Source: Cladopsammia gracilis (taxonomy: Eukaryota > Cnidaria > Anthozoa > Scleractinia > Dendrophylliidae). From it: a stretch of 64,000 bases of DNA. Of this stretch, positions 36,101-46,600 are shown one piece after another. Both the position numbers and the translations under genes were made by a program. The stretch covers positions 932,001-996,000 of the forward strand of contig JAJGOT010000212.1 of the NCBI GenBank assembly GCA_022457155.1, in the 5' to 3' direction. Position 1 is the first letter of the stretch, and every line of letters starts with the position of its first letter. The notes beneath the pieces were generated by a model, which saw only the letters and a program-made list of their open reading frames with translations, did no database searches and was not told where the DNA came from.

Positions 36101-39100
36101 TGATTACCTCCGTTTTTGAATCCATTAGTAAGTTTAGCTTTCATCAGACAACCTGCACAGGTTTCTACCACAATACTAACAACGTCCTTGTCAATTCCAA
36201 AGTCCCTGTGGCCAACAGTATACTTTTCTTGAATCTAAACATTAACAAACTGATGTCACTCAGAGGTTTCATTGGAAAATTCGCCGGCTACTTCCTAAAT
36301 TATCGCCACCTACTTTTCGATTAATTTCATTGAAGTTGATGCCCAGAATGCTGCAAATGCCACTGCCGTCTATTTTATAAATATTGCCACTTACTCTTAA
36401 TTTTATTGAAACCCCTGGTCACTGTTGACGAACTGCAATAACAGTGCTTCAGGCCTTGACAAAGTCAAGGACACACTTTTGACATCTTTTTGAAAACTTC
36501 CTTATGGTTTCTGTTCCAAATGGCCATGAACTACAGTCACGTGAGAACCATTGCAGGCAGATACAGTAATTATGTTACCTTTCTTAAACCAAACATGAAG
36601 CTAAACCTTAACTTTGATTGGCTGATTGAGACAGAAGCCATTGGAAAGTTTCAAAAAAAGGTGTACTTACAGGACTACCTTATTATAGGAAATTAACAAT
36701 GCACATTGACAACGCGAAGAAAATTTATGTTACACTAAATTAACGCGAATTTTGCAAAAGTTAGGTTTACATGCATTAAATTAACGCGAATTTTTCGATA
36801 AGCATCTTGCTTTATTTACTGCGATTTTCATAATTCTGCAAACTCGCACTTTACATTTCTGAACGCCAAGCTGTGTTTTGGCTTCCATCAATAAAACCTT
36901 CCAAGACAAGTGCACGGATGTTTCTAAGCTTTTTTTAAAGCCGAAAATTTGGTTTTGAAGCCTAACTAGACCCTATCAATTCAAAAGATTTTTCAAAGCC
37001 TCCGTGAAATGTGACTCTGAAGAGCCAATAGAGGAGTCATGAACTAATAAGGTTTTGTAATGAAATAAAGGTGCTTTAAAATAACAATGTTGTGAAATAG
37101 CATGCATTAAATTTACATAGACATTAATTAAGATACATTAAATTAACGCGAATTTTGTAAAATCGCGTTAATAAGGTGCATTGTTAATTTCCTATAATAA
37201 GGTAATTAAGCCCAAGAGTGCCAAAAATCTAAATTTAAGAAAAAGCCCAAATTTCATTTTATAAAAATAATATTTCAAAACAAGTGGCATCATGCAAAAG
37301 TACTGCCAAAGAGGTTTCATTTGAATGGTCACACCATACATGTAGGATTTCATCAACAGACTGTAGTTAGAACTACATACACATAATATTTATTATAGAT
37401 GTCTCTATAACAACATTGACTATCGGAGTCAAATGGTTAATAGTAACTACATGTATGTCGTGTGACAATGATACAGGCTGCAACACCGTAACCCTGTAAT
37501 GCTATTACTGACAATGATTTGTAATAATTATTGACAATTTGGATCAATCTATATCAATAACACAACCGACTCTTAGAACTTTTAATTCGAACCTTTAATT
37601 GAAGGGGTGCACGGTATAAGGCCCTAAGTGACTTTTGATGTAACGTCAAATTCTCCCTTTGTTTCACAAGAAAATACAAGGCAATTTGGAAGGAGAATCT
37701 AGCAGTTTATCACAAGTCACTTAGGGCTTTGTTACAGGCAACCCTTCAATTCAAATTCAAATTCTTTATAATGGTACAGTATGTTTGTGCTGTGGTTCAA
37801 TTTTATCCTTGGTTCAAATTTTATTTTCCTTTGTTTTTGCGTATGGTAATGTACATGTAAGATAATGAGTTTTAAACAAAGGAAAATAAAATTTGAACCA
37901 AGGATAAAATTGAACCACAACATTTGCATAGGACATTTGATATGTGCACGTGAGCTACTCTTAATGCCTTTTAACTACCTTTTTATTCAGTCTGATGATT
38001 GCCACTGAGCGTGAAACTTGAGTTACTGTTTTGTAACATCGCGTTGTGTAAAAAAACATAATCCTGCTCTACTATACTTATCAAGCACTCTCTGTCCAAG
38101 TGACGACAACCTCAAAGTATTATATAAAAATACATTTGAAACCATTTTGGATCAATTTACTGGCACTTACACGGATGATTTAGTGATTATTTTAAAATGT
38201 TGCATACTCAGCATATCAATTTTTTTTTGGCAAAACCGTGTGTGGCAACTTTTTGATGGGAGCAACATGATATGATAACTCTACATCAATGCATATTTCA
38301 ATAAGAATATTTTTTGTGCATTTCCTTCCCCTATTGTCCACAAATACAGCCACCTGTCATCTCATCTGGCTGCAGCTAGGGGTGTACTTGTATAGGCTGG
38401 TTCACATGAGTTATGCAAATGCAAGTGCAAGCAAACACACATGTTAAAGAATCTGACCCACGCAGTTTGCATTGCGTGCCTACGTTGGTCATCCGCCATT
38501 TTCAGGCCCCCCGAAAGTCCATACTGTATTGTAGATGAGAAATTCACTCGTGCAAGAGGTGATATGCTTGCGAAATATCGAACAGAGCCATATCATAACA
38601 ATAAGAGAAGCACGCAATGCAAACTGGGTGGGTCAGACTCTTTCACATGATGCAAGCAAATGCAAATTTGTTGCTTTTGAGCAAATGCATAGCAGTTACT
38701 CAGACACTCATCTGGAGCCAACTGGCATTGGAATGCAATGACAAGTGAGTTTTCCAGCCTTAAAGAAAGACTGCACAGCTTTTATAGCCTTGCCTTTGCT
38801 TAAGCTCTTTGGCACTTATAATCTGACAAATGTTCCATTATAATGTGCGACGTTGGCCTTAAGCCCAGTGGTTAAACATTCTAACATTGTTATACAACAT
38901 GTCCAACATTTTGTTGTATAGCAATGTTGGACGAGCGGCTAAACATCATTATTTAACATCACGTCAACATTGTTCAAGTGTAGCGTTTGTTTATTTTTTC
39001 CCCGGGATTTCTAAATGGCAGACAGATGTAAAAAGATTGGGTCCAGGTACTTAAATATGATTGGTTGTTTACATGTAAATTGTTGTAAATGCCAGCTAAA

Positions 39101-39977
39101 TGCTCCAACAAGGTTAAATGTTAGCAACAATGTTAGAATGTTTAGCTGGGGCTTTACAGTATATGCATGTATTGCGACACAACTTAATATAAATTAACTG
39201 ATTAAAAAGGATGAACGGATTTAGTATATGTTGTTGCTTGGGAAAATTTTTAACTGATTGTTTGATTCGTTATTAATTTCGCCAAACTTTATAGGGATGA
39301 TATCTGTTTACAAACATTCTTTTTGCTATTCAAATGTGCCAACCACTGGAACAAAAGAACCCTTTGTTTCGGCAGCCAATAAGGCTATGGTTGGCACATT
39401 AATAACAATTGGTGACGTCATCGATATCTTCCCTATAGGTATTTTGTGCCCAAATAAAATTTGAAGCTCAATACTTTTAAGGCTTGCTACAAGATTTTTA
39501 GCTAAGCCCCCTAAAATTATGCAATTACCCGGCCATAACGTCAACTTGTTAGGATAATTTTAGTATTTTAGCTTCCTGGGTACCTACCAAGGCAAAGGTT
39601 TTCTTCACATCATAATGTCCTTCCGAATGTACTTTTCTGACAACTGTCTCAAACTCCTCGATGGGTACAATTATCTTCCCTGTTCGTTTGTGAACTAGGA
39701 ATGCAGAGTTCGCTTCGCCATCACACCTTACATCCATTCGTTCAGCCCAGTGCTTAAACCTTTCCCGTCTTGTGATGCCTCCTTTCGGTTTTGGAAAACC
39801 CGCCGCTTTTAGATCGGGTCCACTCGGCCAAGGACATTGCCACCGAGGGAGGGTGGCTGAGGAGCGTTGCCGAATGCAGTTTAGAAACAGGTCATAAAGG
39901 ATCCTCGGTAATGGCCCCGCGTGAGTTCTCCGCTTAATAGAGTTCTCATTTCCATCTTCTGCAAAGGTTTCATCCAT
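33162..39977 (-). CDS. Unrecognised protein with integrase-type H2C2 zinc-binding motif
   Basis: Four exons on the minus strand: 39977-39588 (130 codons, M-D-E-T-F start), 36234-35994, 34417-34301 and 33385-33162 (stop TAG). The first three junctions have consensus sites and matching phases (0, then 1). The last acceptor is a weak CAGAG, so an extra exon may be missing there. The product is about 320 aa. Across the first junction it reads VHSEGHYDVKKTFAL then IQEKYTVGHRDFGID and VETCAGCLMKAKL, an HxxxH...CxxC array like the zinc-binding domain of retroviral-type integrases and KRBA2-like proteins. No integrase catalytic core follows. The rest is unrecognised. It may be a host gene built from a retroelement domain. 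Confidence 0.6.
33829..34252. mobile_element. TIR element with a nested small MITE
   Basis: The outer ends AACCCCTTCACTGCCA and TGGCAATGAAGGGGTT are inverted with one mismatch. Inside, 34030-34163 is a separate repeat with ends near GGTGTTGTGGATGGTGTGA and CCGCAACACCAAGAAACA. It recurs at 56760-56892. Both lie in the last intron of the H2C2 gene. Confidence 0.65.
34418..35993. other. Intron of the H2C2 gene with repeat fragments
   Basis: At about 34960-35010 a fragment (CTCTCTCCAACCAGGTGCAC) resembles the SINE body at 14811-15117. At about 35768-35945 a GGCAGATCCAGATG end, G-rich and poly-C sequence resemble the hAT-like elements at 4641 and 53861. Nothing coding is seen. Confidence 0.5.
36678..37202. 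mobile_element. Mariner-type MITE with TA duplication
   Basis: The ends CCTTATTATAGGAAATTAAC and their exact complement extend over about 26 bp. TA flanks both sides (36676-36677 and 37203-37204). The interior repeats AAATTAACGCGAATTTT three to four times. It lies in the first intron of the H2C2 gene. Confidence 0.8.
37601..37750. mobile_element. Short hairpin MITE
   Basis: TTGAAGGGGTGC...GGCCCTAAGTGACTT at the left is mirrored by AAGTCACTTAGGGC...GCAACCCTTCAA at the right, with small mismatches. It is about 150 bp and non-coding. Confidence 0.65.
37791..37919. repeat. Perfect 46-bp inverted repeat
   Basis: The arms 37791-37836 and 37874-37919 are exact complements with a 37-nt loop. The left arm begins TGTGGTTCAATTTTATCCTT. 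Related words occur near 58950-58980. It lies in the first intron of the H2C2 gene. Confidence 0.9.
38396..39587. other. 5' part of the first intron of the H2C2 gene
   Basis: At about 38396-38760 a likely TIR element has AGGCTGGTTCACATGAG at the left and CTTTCACATG and CCAGCC words toward the right, with inverted GCAGTTTGCATTGCGTG copies inside. TGCAAATG words abound. From 38840 to 39200 ACATTGTT-type words recur. No exon is seen. Confidence 0.45.
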
Positions 39978-40067
39978 TTGTTTTTCTCACACAACTAAAG
40001 AGGAAAACTTTCGACGATAATGCGTTGAATACGAACCGACTTACCACGTTTTCTCTGCGCGCGCGCA

Positions 40068-40075
40068 TGACGTCA
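40068..40075. promoter_or_regulatory. CRE palindrome upstream of the H2C2 gene
   Basis: A perfect TGACGTCA lies about 91 bp upstream of the proposed ATG, beside a short GCGCGCGCGC run. It fits a proximal promoter, but a match of this length can arise by chance. Confidence 0.35.
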
Positions 40076-41630
40076 CGTAATAAGAGGTCCCGTATGTTCC
40101 TACTTTTACCCTATCTGAAAACCGTGGAATGATGGAAAGGGAAAGTTGGAATATATAACACCCAAAATATACATATTTTGCCCTATGGCTGGGATACAGT
40201 CATGTTGTATTTTCCCACGCTGTCAAATCAATCATTTCTAAGCCAATAAGGGTACATGTTTGGAAAAGGTCTTGTACTGTATGAAAAGGAGCTTTTGATT
40301 TCAGTAATTTCAATTCCGTTTGTAACTTTTTACGAATTGCTGTTACTGACGAGGTTGCAAGGAGATTTCCATTTACCATTTCCTCAAATCTCCAAAATGT
40401 CGGCGCGTGACTGAATGACTTGATGCCGATCAAAACTTTACGTCACGCAATTCGTGGTCAGAACTTTTGACTGTTTTGAGACAGAGTTTTGACCGAATAT
40501 AAAAAAATTCTTATAATCTCACCAAGCTGTTGAGTAGCCCTTGTCAAGAAAACCCATTCATGGGGACCACTGCGGTGTTTTGCGAAATAAACTTTTGATT
40601 GATATGACTCATATCGTAAGGGAGCTTGTTCGTAGGCTGATCAATACAAACTAAATTTGACTATTGAACAACAAAAAAATGGCGAAGACGCGTCGGGTGT
40701 GGTAAAGACCTGTTTATTGAATTGGTTTATTGAAGTTGTCACTAAAATTATATTACTATCGTGCTTGATAAATTCTCTTGGAAAATTGAACGCCATTTCT
40801 CACTAAAATCAGTTCCGATAATATTTTTACCTTAAGCGCATAGCTACCTATTCATTTCAATTCCTATTTACAGGCGAATTATTAGGATATCTTGTATTTC
40901 TCACAAACTGACTGCATGAACAGCAATTAAAACGCGATCCCTAAGATCTCCGCTAACGGACCGTTTCACTGTAATAAACGAGCATGTCTCTTTTCATAAT
41001 TTTTTGCATGAAACAACTTAAAAGAAAGTTAACATTATGTGACAAGTTTATCTTGTTTTACAAATACGTACTGGAAGGAACTTGTACCTTAATGTCATGT
41101 AGAATATAGTAACTAACGTTTGACTTTGTAATGAACGTTTCACTGTTTCATTCACTTCATGTACAAACTGCACTTCACGATTGTTGGATTGTTTTGGTAG
41201 CCTAATCCATGGGTTAAGTTCCTACGCCCGTCCCGTCCCGTCCCCATTTTGAAATCAGACAGGGCCCTGGGGACGAGGCAGGGTCCGCTTGTTCAAAAGT
41301 CGATTAACGCTAATCCCGGATTAAAAGTTAACCAAGGATGTCATTTCTCTGTTTAAAAACGTTTTCAAAAGGTCATTTGTAGCTAGTAGTGAAGACAAGT
41401 TAAAGTCGAAACTGAAGGGCAGAAAACTTTGGAAAATATTCAGTTGTTGAGTTGTTTAACTGGATTCAAAATCGACGCTAATCATGGGTTAGTAATCGTG
41501 CTTTGAATAACCCGGCCCAGAAGTCCGTCTCTGACGTCATAAATTCTAACAAATGTTGAGTGAACGGGAAGGGAATCAAATCCCTTGTACTAGGCGTCGT
41601 ATGCACAGATATACTTTACTTTAGAGCAGT
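40076..41630. other. Spacer, no gene seen
   Basis: A 77-codon minus-strand frame (40200-40433) has no motif and no supporting splice sites. A CCTGGGGACGAGGCAGGGTC dispersed-repeat word lies at about 41265. Nothing else is supported. Confidence 0.45.
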
Positions 41631-41908
41631 TTTCAATTGAGTGTCGAAAGTAATTACACAATTGCTTTGGTTTTGCATTGCTACGCTTTGTGATTGGCTA
41701 AAATATCTCGCGCCACTTTCTCGACCAATCAGAAGTAAAATCAAAACCAATCAAGATTTTCTCGCACGCGTTTTCCCGCGCTTGGCGCCATCGACATGTA
41801 ATTGCTTCGAGCTCTGATTGGTTCATTGGATTGTTTACGACTGCTGTGATTGGTCAGAGTAATTACTTTGGTTTTGATTTTACGACACTCAATTGAAAAC
41901 TGCTCTAA
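41631..41908 (+). mobile_element. CCAAT-rich MITE, copy 4
   Basis: The ends TTAGAGCAGTTTTCAATTGA and TCAATTGAAAACTGCTCTAA are exact inverted repeats extending to the GTGTCG word. It contains ATTGG/CCAAT boxes matching copies 2 and 3. This is the most intact copy. Confidence 0.85.
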
Positions 41909-42058
41909 ACTTATAAAATCGAAATATAAAATAATGTAATGTACAGACCATTTTTGAAATTCACGTTGAAAAAAATCTCTTCCTAAGCATTAATGAACAG
42001 CTACATGTTTGTCATTTTTTCGTAATAAAGTGCCCATTTCGACCTCTGCTATACATGC

Positions 42059-42800
42059 AGAATAATTATAAGCTAAGTATTTAGGGATTTCACAGAAAAC
42101 CCCTTTAAAAAATCGTATTTCGTATGTTGCTATATGAATAAGATTATAAATAAGGAAGGATTATTTTTTTCCTTTCCGCATGATCCTGAAGAAGACTGAA
42201 GTATGTTTCTGTAAAATACGCTCTGGCTGTCAGAAGCTGAAAAGACATCTTAACTGATTTACTAAAAGTAATGCTAAAACAGTGGAAACAATATAAGCCA
42301 CCTTTACTGGCACTTTTCTCTGAATACCATGTAGTGCAATGTCTAAATTACAGCTTCTGTAAACATTCCGACCACTGAAAATGGAATTCAAACCCTTGAA
42401 GAAAATAAAAATGGATATTTTACCCTTGTCGACTTATGCATAATATAAGCTAAGTATTCAGGAATTTTCACAGAAAAACGCTTTAAAAAATCGTATTTCT
42501 TATGTTACTATATGAATGAGATTATAAATAACGAACGATCAATTTTTTTCTTTTCGCATGATCCTGAAGTATATTTCTGTAAAATACGCTCTGGCTGTCA
42601 AAAGCAGAAAAAAAAAAACATCTTAACTGATTAACTAAAAGCAATGCTAAAACAGTGGAAACAATATAAGCCACCTTTACTGGCACTTTACTCTCTGACT
42701 ACCATGAAGTGCAATGTCTAAATTACAGCTTCTGTAAACATTCCGACCACAAAAAATATAATTCAAACCCTTGAAGGGAATAAAAATTGACATTTTACCC
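42059..42800 (+). repeat. Tandem duplication of a ~375-bp segment
   Basis: 42059-42430 and 42438-42800 are collinear and highly similar. Both contain TAAGCTAAGTATT, AATCGTATTTC, CGCATGATCCTGAAG, ATACGCTCTGGCTGTC and ATTACAGCTTCTGTAAACAT. No frame is shared. Confidence 0.9.
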
Positions 42801-42942
42801 TTACCCCATCACAAAAACTAAATTTGTGAAATTATGGGTTTTGATCGGATATTCGTTAAAATATTAGGGGTGAGATATTGGCACTTTTATACTCTGATGG
42901 CCTCATACAGACCCTTCCAATTTTGCCTCAGTTCGGAACGGT

Positions 42943-43370
42943 TACAACAACAACAACAACAACAACAACAACTATGCCTTACTCGCACGCGTCTAAAACA
43001 CTCATCATGGCGTGCGTTTCTCAAAGGTCCCGGAAACCTTTTCGGGGCGGAAAAGAGTTGTCTTGTGCACAATGTTTACGACCAAAAATTAAAATTAGTT
43101 TTCGTTGATTTTGAAAGCTTAGAAATAAAATCTTAGTTGAAGAAACAAGTTGGTCAGGTTTGCGGGCTACTAACTATTGAGCCACTTGATAGAAACTGAG
43201 TTTAAAAAATAGCTTCGGGAACTTTGAGAAACGCACGCCAGGTGTTTAAACTAGCTTCTGATCTATTTGATTTGAGAAAAATAAAAGTTTGTAGACGTCA
43301 CAAGATAAATAGAAGTTTGTAAACGTCACAAGATAAATAAAAGTTTGTAAACGTCACGAGATAAATTCCA
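42943..43370. repeat. (ACA)n array and a 29-bp triple repeat
   Basis: 42943-42972 is about ten ACA units. At 43281-43370 the unit AAGTTTGTAAACGTCACAAG plus ATAAATAAA occurs three times just beyond the 3' end of the PI3K gene. The frames at 42834-43136 are by-products. Confidence 0.8.
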
Positions 43371-43698
43371 AGCGTGAAGACAATTCACCCGTTTAGATTT
43401 TAAAACAAAAGTCAGGTACTACGGAATTGACATACTTGTTTTTAATGATGCAACCCTCTGCATAAAAGGATACAGCCATGGCATTTTGTTTCCATTGGGC
43501 CGATTCTCAGTCTTCTTTTACCGCTAGTTCACAGAGGCTTTTCGCGCTCCGACTGAAGGATAGGAAACGGGTTGTCATATACGAACATTCTCACTCTGTC
43601 AAGCCAGGTTTTAGGGAAATTAGTCCGTCACCAGCGCACTCACAAGACTTCTTCGCAGTCTCGGAAGCCTCCTCGAGCAGCTTTGAAGCCATCTGCAT

Positions 43699-46600
43699 TC
43701 AACGTGGATTCCTGATGTCAGTTAGCGTGTACCACTGCGCCACTGACGTCTTGAGCTCGGCTTCTGACAGATCAATCAGCACTCCACCGAGAAATTCGTT
43801 CTCACCGACATAGTCATGATCTAGCACAGTAACCTGAAGATGGCGCTGCCGTGCCTTTCGCTCCGACATACTGTAACACAAGGTTTCGTTAAACGTTGGG
43901 TTAAGCGTCTTCCGCGCAATCTTCGTCTTGAGTTTCGTGGCTTTGATAGGGTCCGGCAGCAGGTACAATTTGACGTAAGGATCCGCCGGACTCGTCTGAT
44001 TCCTTGGAGATAACTCCTTCGCATGCATGACCATGATACGGAGTGCTTCACGCTCGTGTCGAATCAACAACTTCACTTTACCGCCGATAGGTCGCTCGCG
44101 GTGTCGCTTCTCTTCGGGGAGTAACCGCATTGAGAATGAGCTGGCCTCTCGGTTGTCCTGCTTCAGCGGATGAAGAAAGGTGTACAGAAGATCAGATTCG
44201 GCAATTTCCGGCGGCATCATCAGCAGGTGTCGGATGTAATCGTCGAGTTCATTTCGTCTCCGCTCGGCAACTACTCGGATTTGCGACCGACCGATGTAGA
44301 TCTTGCTCGGAAGCCTCGGAAAGTTGGTGTCTGGAAACGCTTCGGTGAGCTTTGTGTGCAGCTCATGAAAGTGACTGAATCGACGAAACACGAAGGACGG
44401 TTCTTGAACACCGACGCGGCAGATGTTGACAACGTACATGTAATATTTCTCAGGATTGTAACGCTTCTGGAAGTCTACGACTCGCGCAGAATCAACTAAA
44501 CCGTCCGAGTCAACTGAGTACGTCCCACGAGCGAAGGAAAGAACAGCAGGGCCTGATTTAGAGGTCGTAGCTTTTGAAAGAGTTAGTTGGCTAACGTCGC
44601 GGATCTGCGCCACGTTATGAATGAAGAAGTTGACTTGAGTAAACCACGAGGAGAGACTGGACTCTATGAGCCGAGTGAAAGCGGCGGTGGCTTCTCCCTC
44701 GGTGGAATCTGGGAGTAAGGAATCCCTGATGTACTTCAAATCAGCGACCTGGCTCAAACAAGAAATTCCGGAATTAAGCATCAAGGACAGAAGGTTCAGG
44801 AACAGGTTGGAATGGCACCGGATGACGTTGAAAGCCTTGCAACAAAGGTCAATAAAGTCCTGAAAACGACTGCTCGGTTCGTAACCACCGTTTATGACGA
44901 AAGCCATGTCCGAAGTCAGCACGAAGGGAGCCCGATCGCGGCGGAATGAACCGAACATCTGTGCGTCTCCCAGGATCTTGGCGAAGTCGATGTGAAATAA
45001 GTGACCACTTCTCTTGATCATGATGTTGTCGTTGTGGCGATCGCAGATTCCAAGGACGTAGGTAGCGACGCAGTATCCTGCGCAGGAAGCCGTGAAATTC
45101 TCCACAGCTTGGTGGTAGCTCTCCTCACCAGGATTGCAGTTTTGGATCCATCTTGCAATTGGCTCGTCCTTGAAAGATCCAGCAAGACCCAGCTCGGTGT
45201 GGATTTCCCGAAGTGTTCGCGACTCCTTAACGATTTCCACCATCCCCATTCCGACGCCAGTGGCTACGCACTTGTAGGTGATCATTTTTAAATCGATTCC
45301 CTCTCGTAACCAGATCTTGTTCATGATACCCACTAGTTGCATGATCAGCCTGTCTTGTCTCATATCGTCGCCGATTTTGAACATGGCGTGAACGTCTTCA
45401 CCAAACGGGTCTGCGTTCTTGAAAATAAGCTTCAGAGGTGCGGAGTTGGAGGTGAAGTAGCCGCAGGCTCGCAAGTCGACGCCTTTGACTTCGTAGCTAG
45501 GGCTTATAGGAAGCCTAACGCTCGTGAACATGTTAGCAGCGACCACCGCTAACTCTTGCTGAAGAACGTTCATTCTTGAAGAATCTTTAGCGCCCTTGAC
45601 AAGCTGCGCCACTTGGGTCAAATCAGACACGATCTCGTCTTGTTTGGTGAACTCGGTTCTCTGTGCATTTCCACAGATGCTCAACAGGCCGCCAAGAATG
45701 ATCTGAAAGCGCTGACCGAACTGAGGATCGCTGATGTTGTCTTTTAAGTACCAGAACAGGTAATGCATAACGCGGACGCTGCTGAGAGCACGGCGCACGA
45801 GGAAACGAACCAAGGAGGAGTCGTGGTAGATTTCATACTTCAAGGCCTGGACAAGCTGAGGAAGGTAATCGCAGAGTTCGTCATCCAGAAGTGCCTCCAT
45901 CCACTCCAGCGCTGTAGTTCTCACACGGGTGTCTGGAAAGCTGACTTTGAGCAACTCCATGGCGTCCACTGGCCTCAGAGGCGCCCACGAAGACAGTAAG
46001 CTGTAGATTACTGGAAGGTATTGGTGCTCCCAAGATGGAGCTGCAGACAGAATAAGAGGCAACGCTTTGGGCACTGACTTACAGTAATGGCGGTGCTCCC
46101 ACAAAAGTTCGTTCTCCTCCGGTTTTAGCTCGTTGAAAAGATCTTTCTCCAAAATGGGCTTGTACACATCGGCTGTCTTGGCTTGTGGTTCACAGCGATC
46201 AGTTTCATCGTAGACTAACCAGCCACTGCTTTCGAAATCTGGAAACACAATGTCAGCCAAATAGTGCTCAAACTCGACTTGCAGAATGACACTTGAGGGA
46301 TGGAGAAGGTTTGATGTACAGGAACCTACAGGGTTTGCAACGTCATCGGGCCACAACCCAAGAAGTTGCGTCCCTGACACCAACACGCCTTTGAAGTCGA
46401 AGAGGGGCACTGCTACCCAACCAAGCGGTGCTCTGGTTGCGTTTAGAGTATTGCCCTTGCTGGTTGGGGCAATGCCATAAAGGGTCAGGCAGAGGCGTGA
46501 CTCTCGCGGGAGCTGACGCACTTGGATATTGAACTGCAGCCACTCATCCCATCGCAGCTGGTCGAAGAAATGCCTGGTAATCTTCCGCTGTTGCGTTACT

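Noticed and set aside
40200..40433. 77-aa minus-strand frame upstream of the H2C2 gene
   Set aside because: No recognisable motif, no donor or acceptor joining it to the first exon. Could be an upstream exon but is unsupported.
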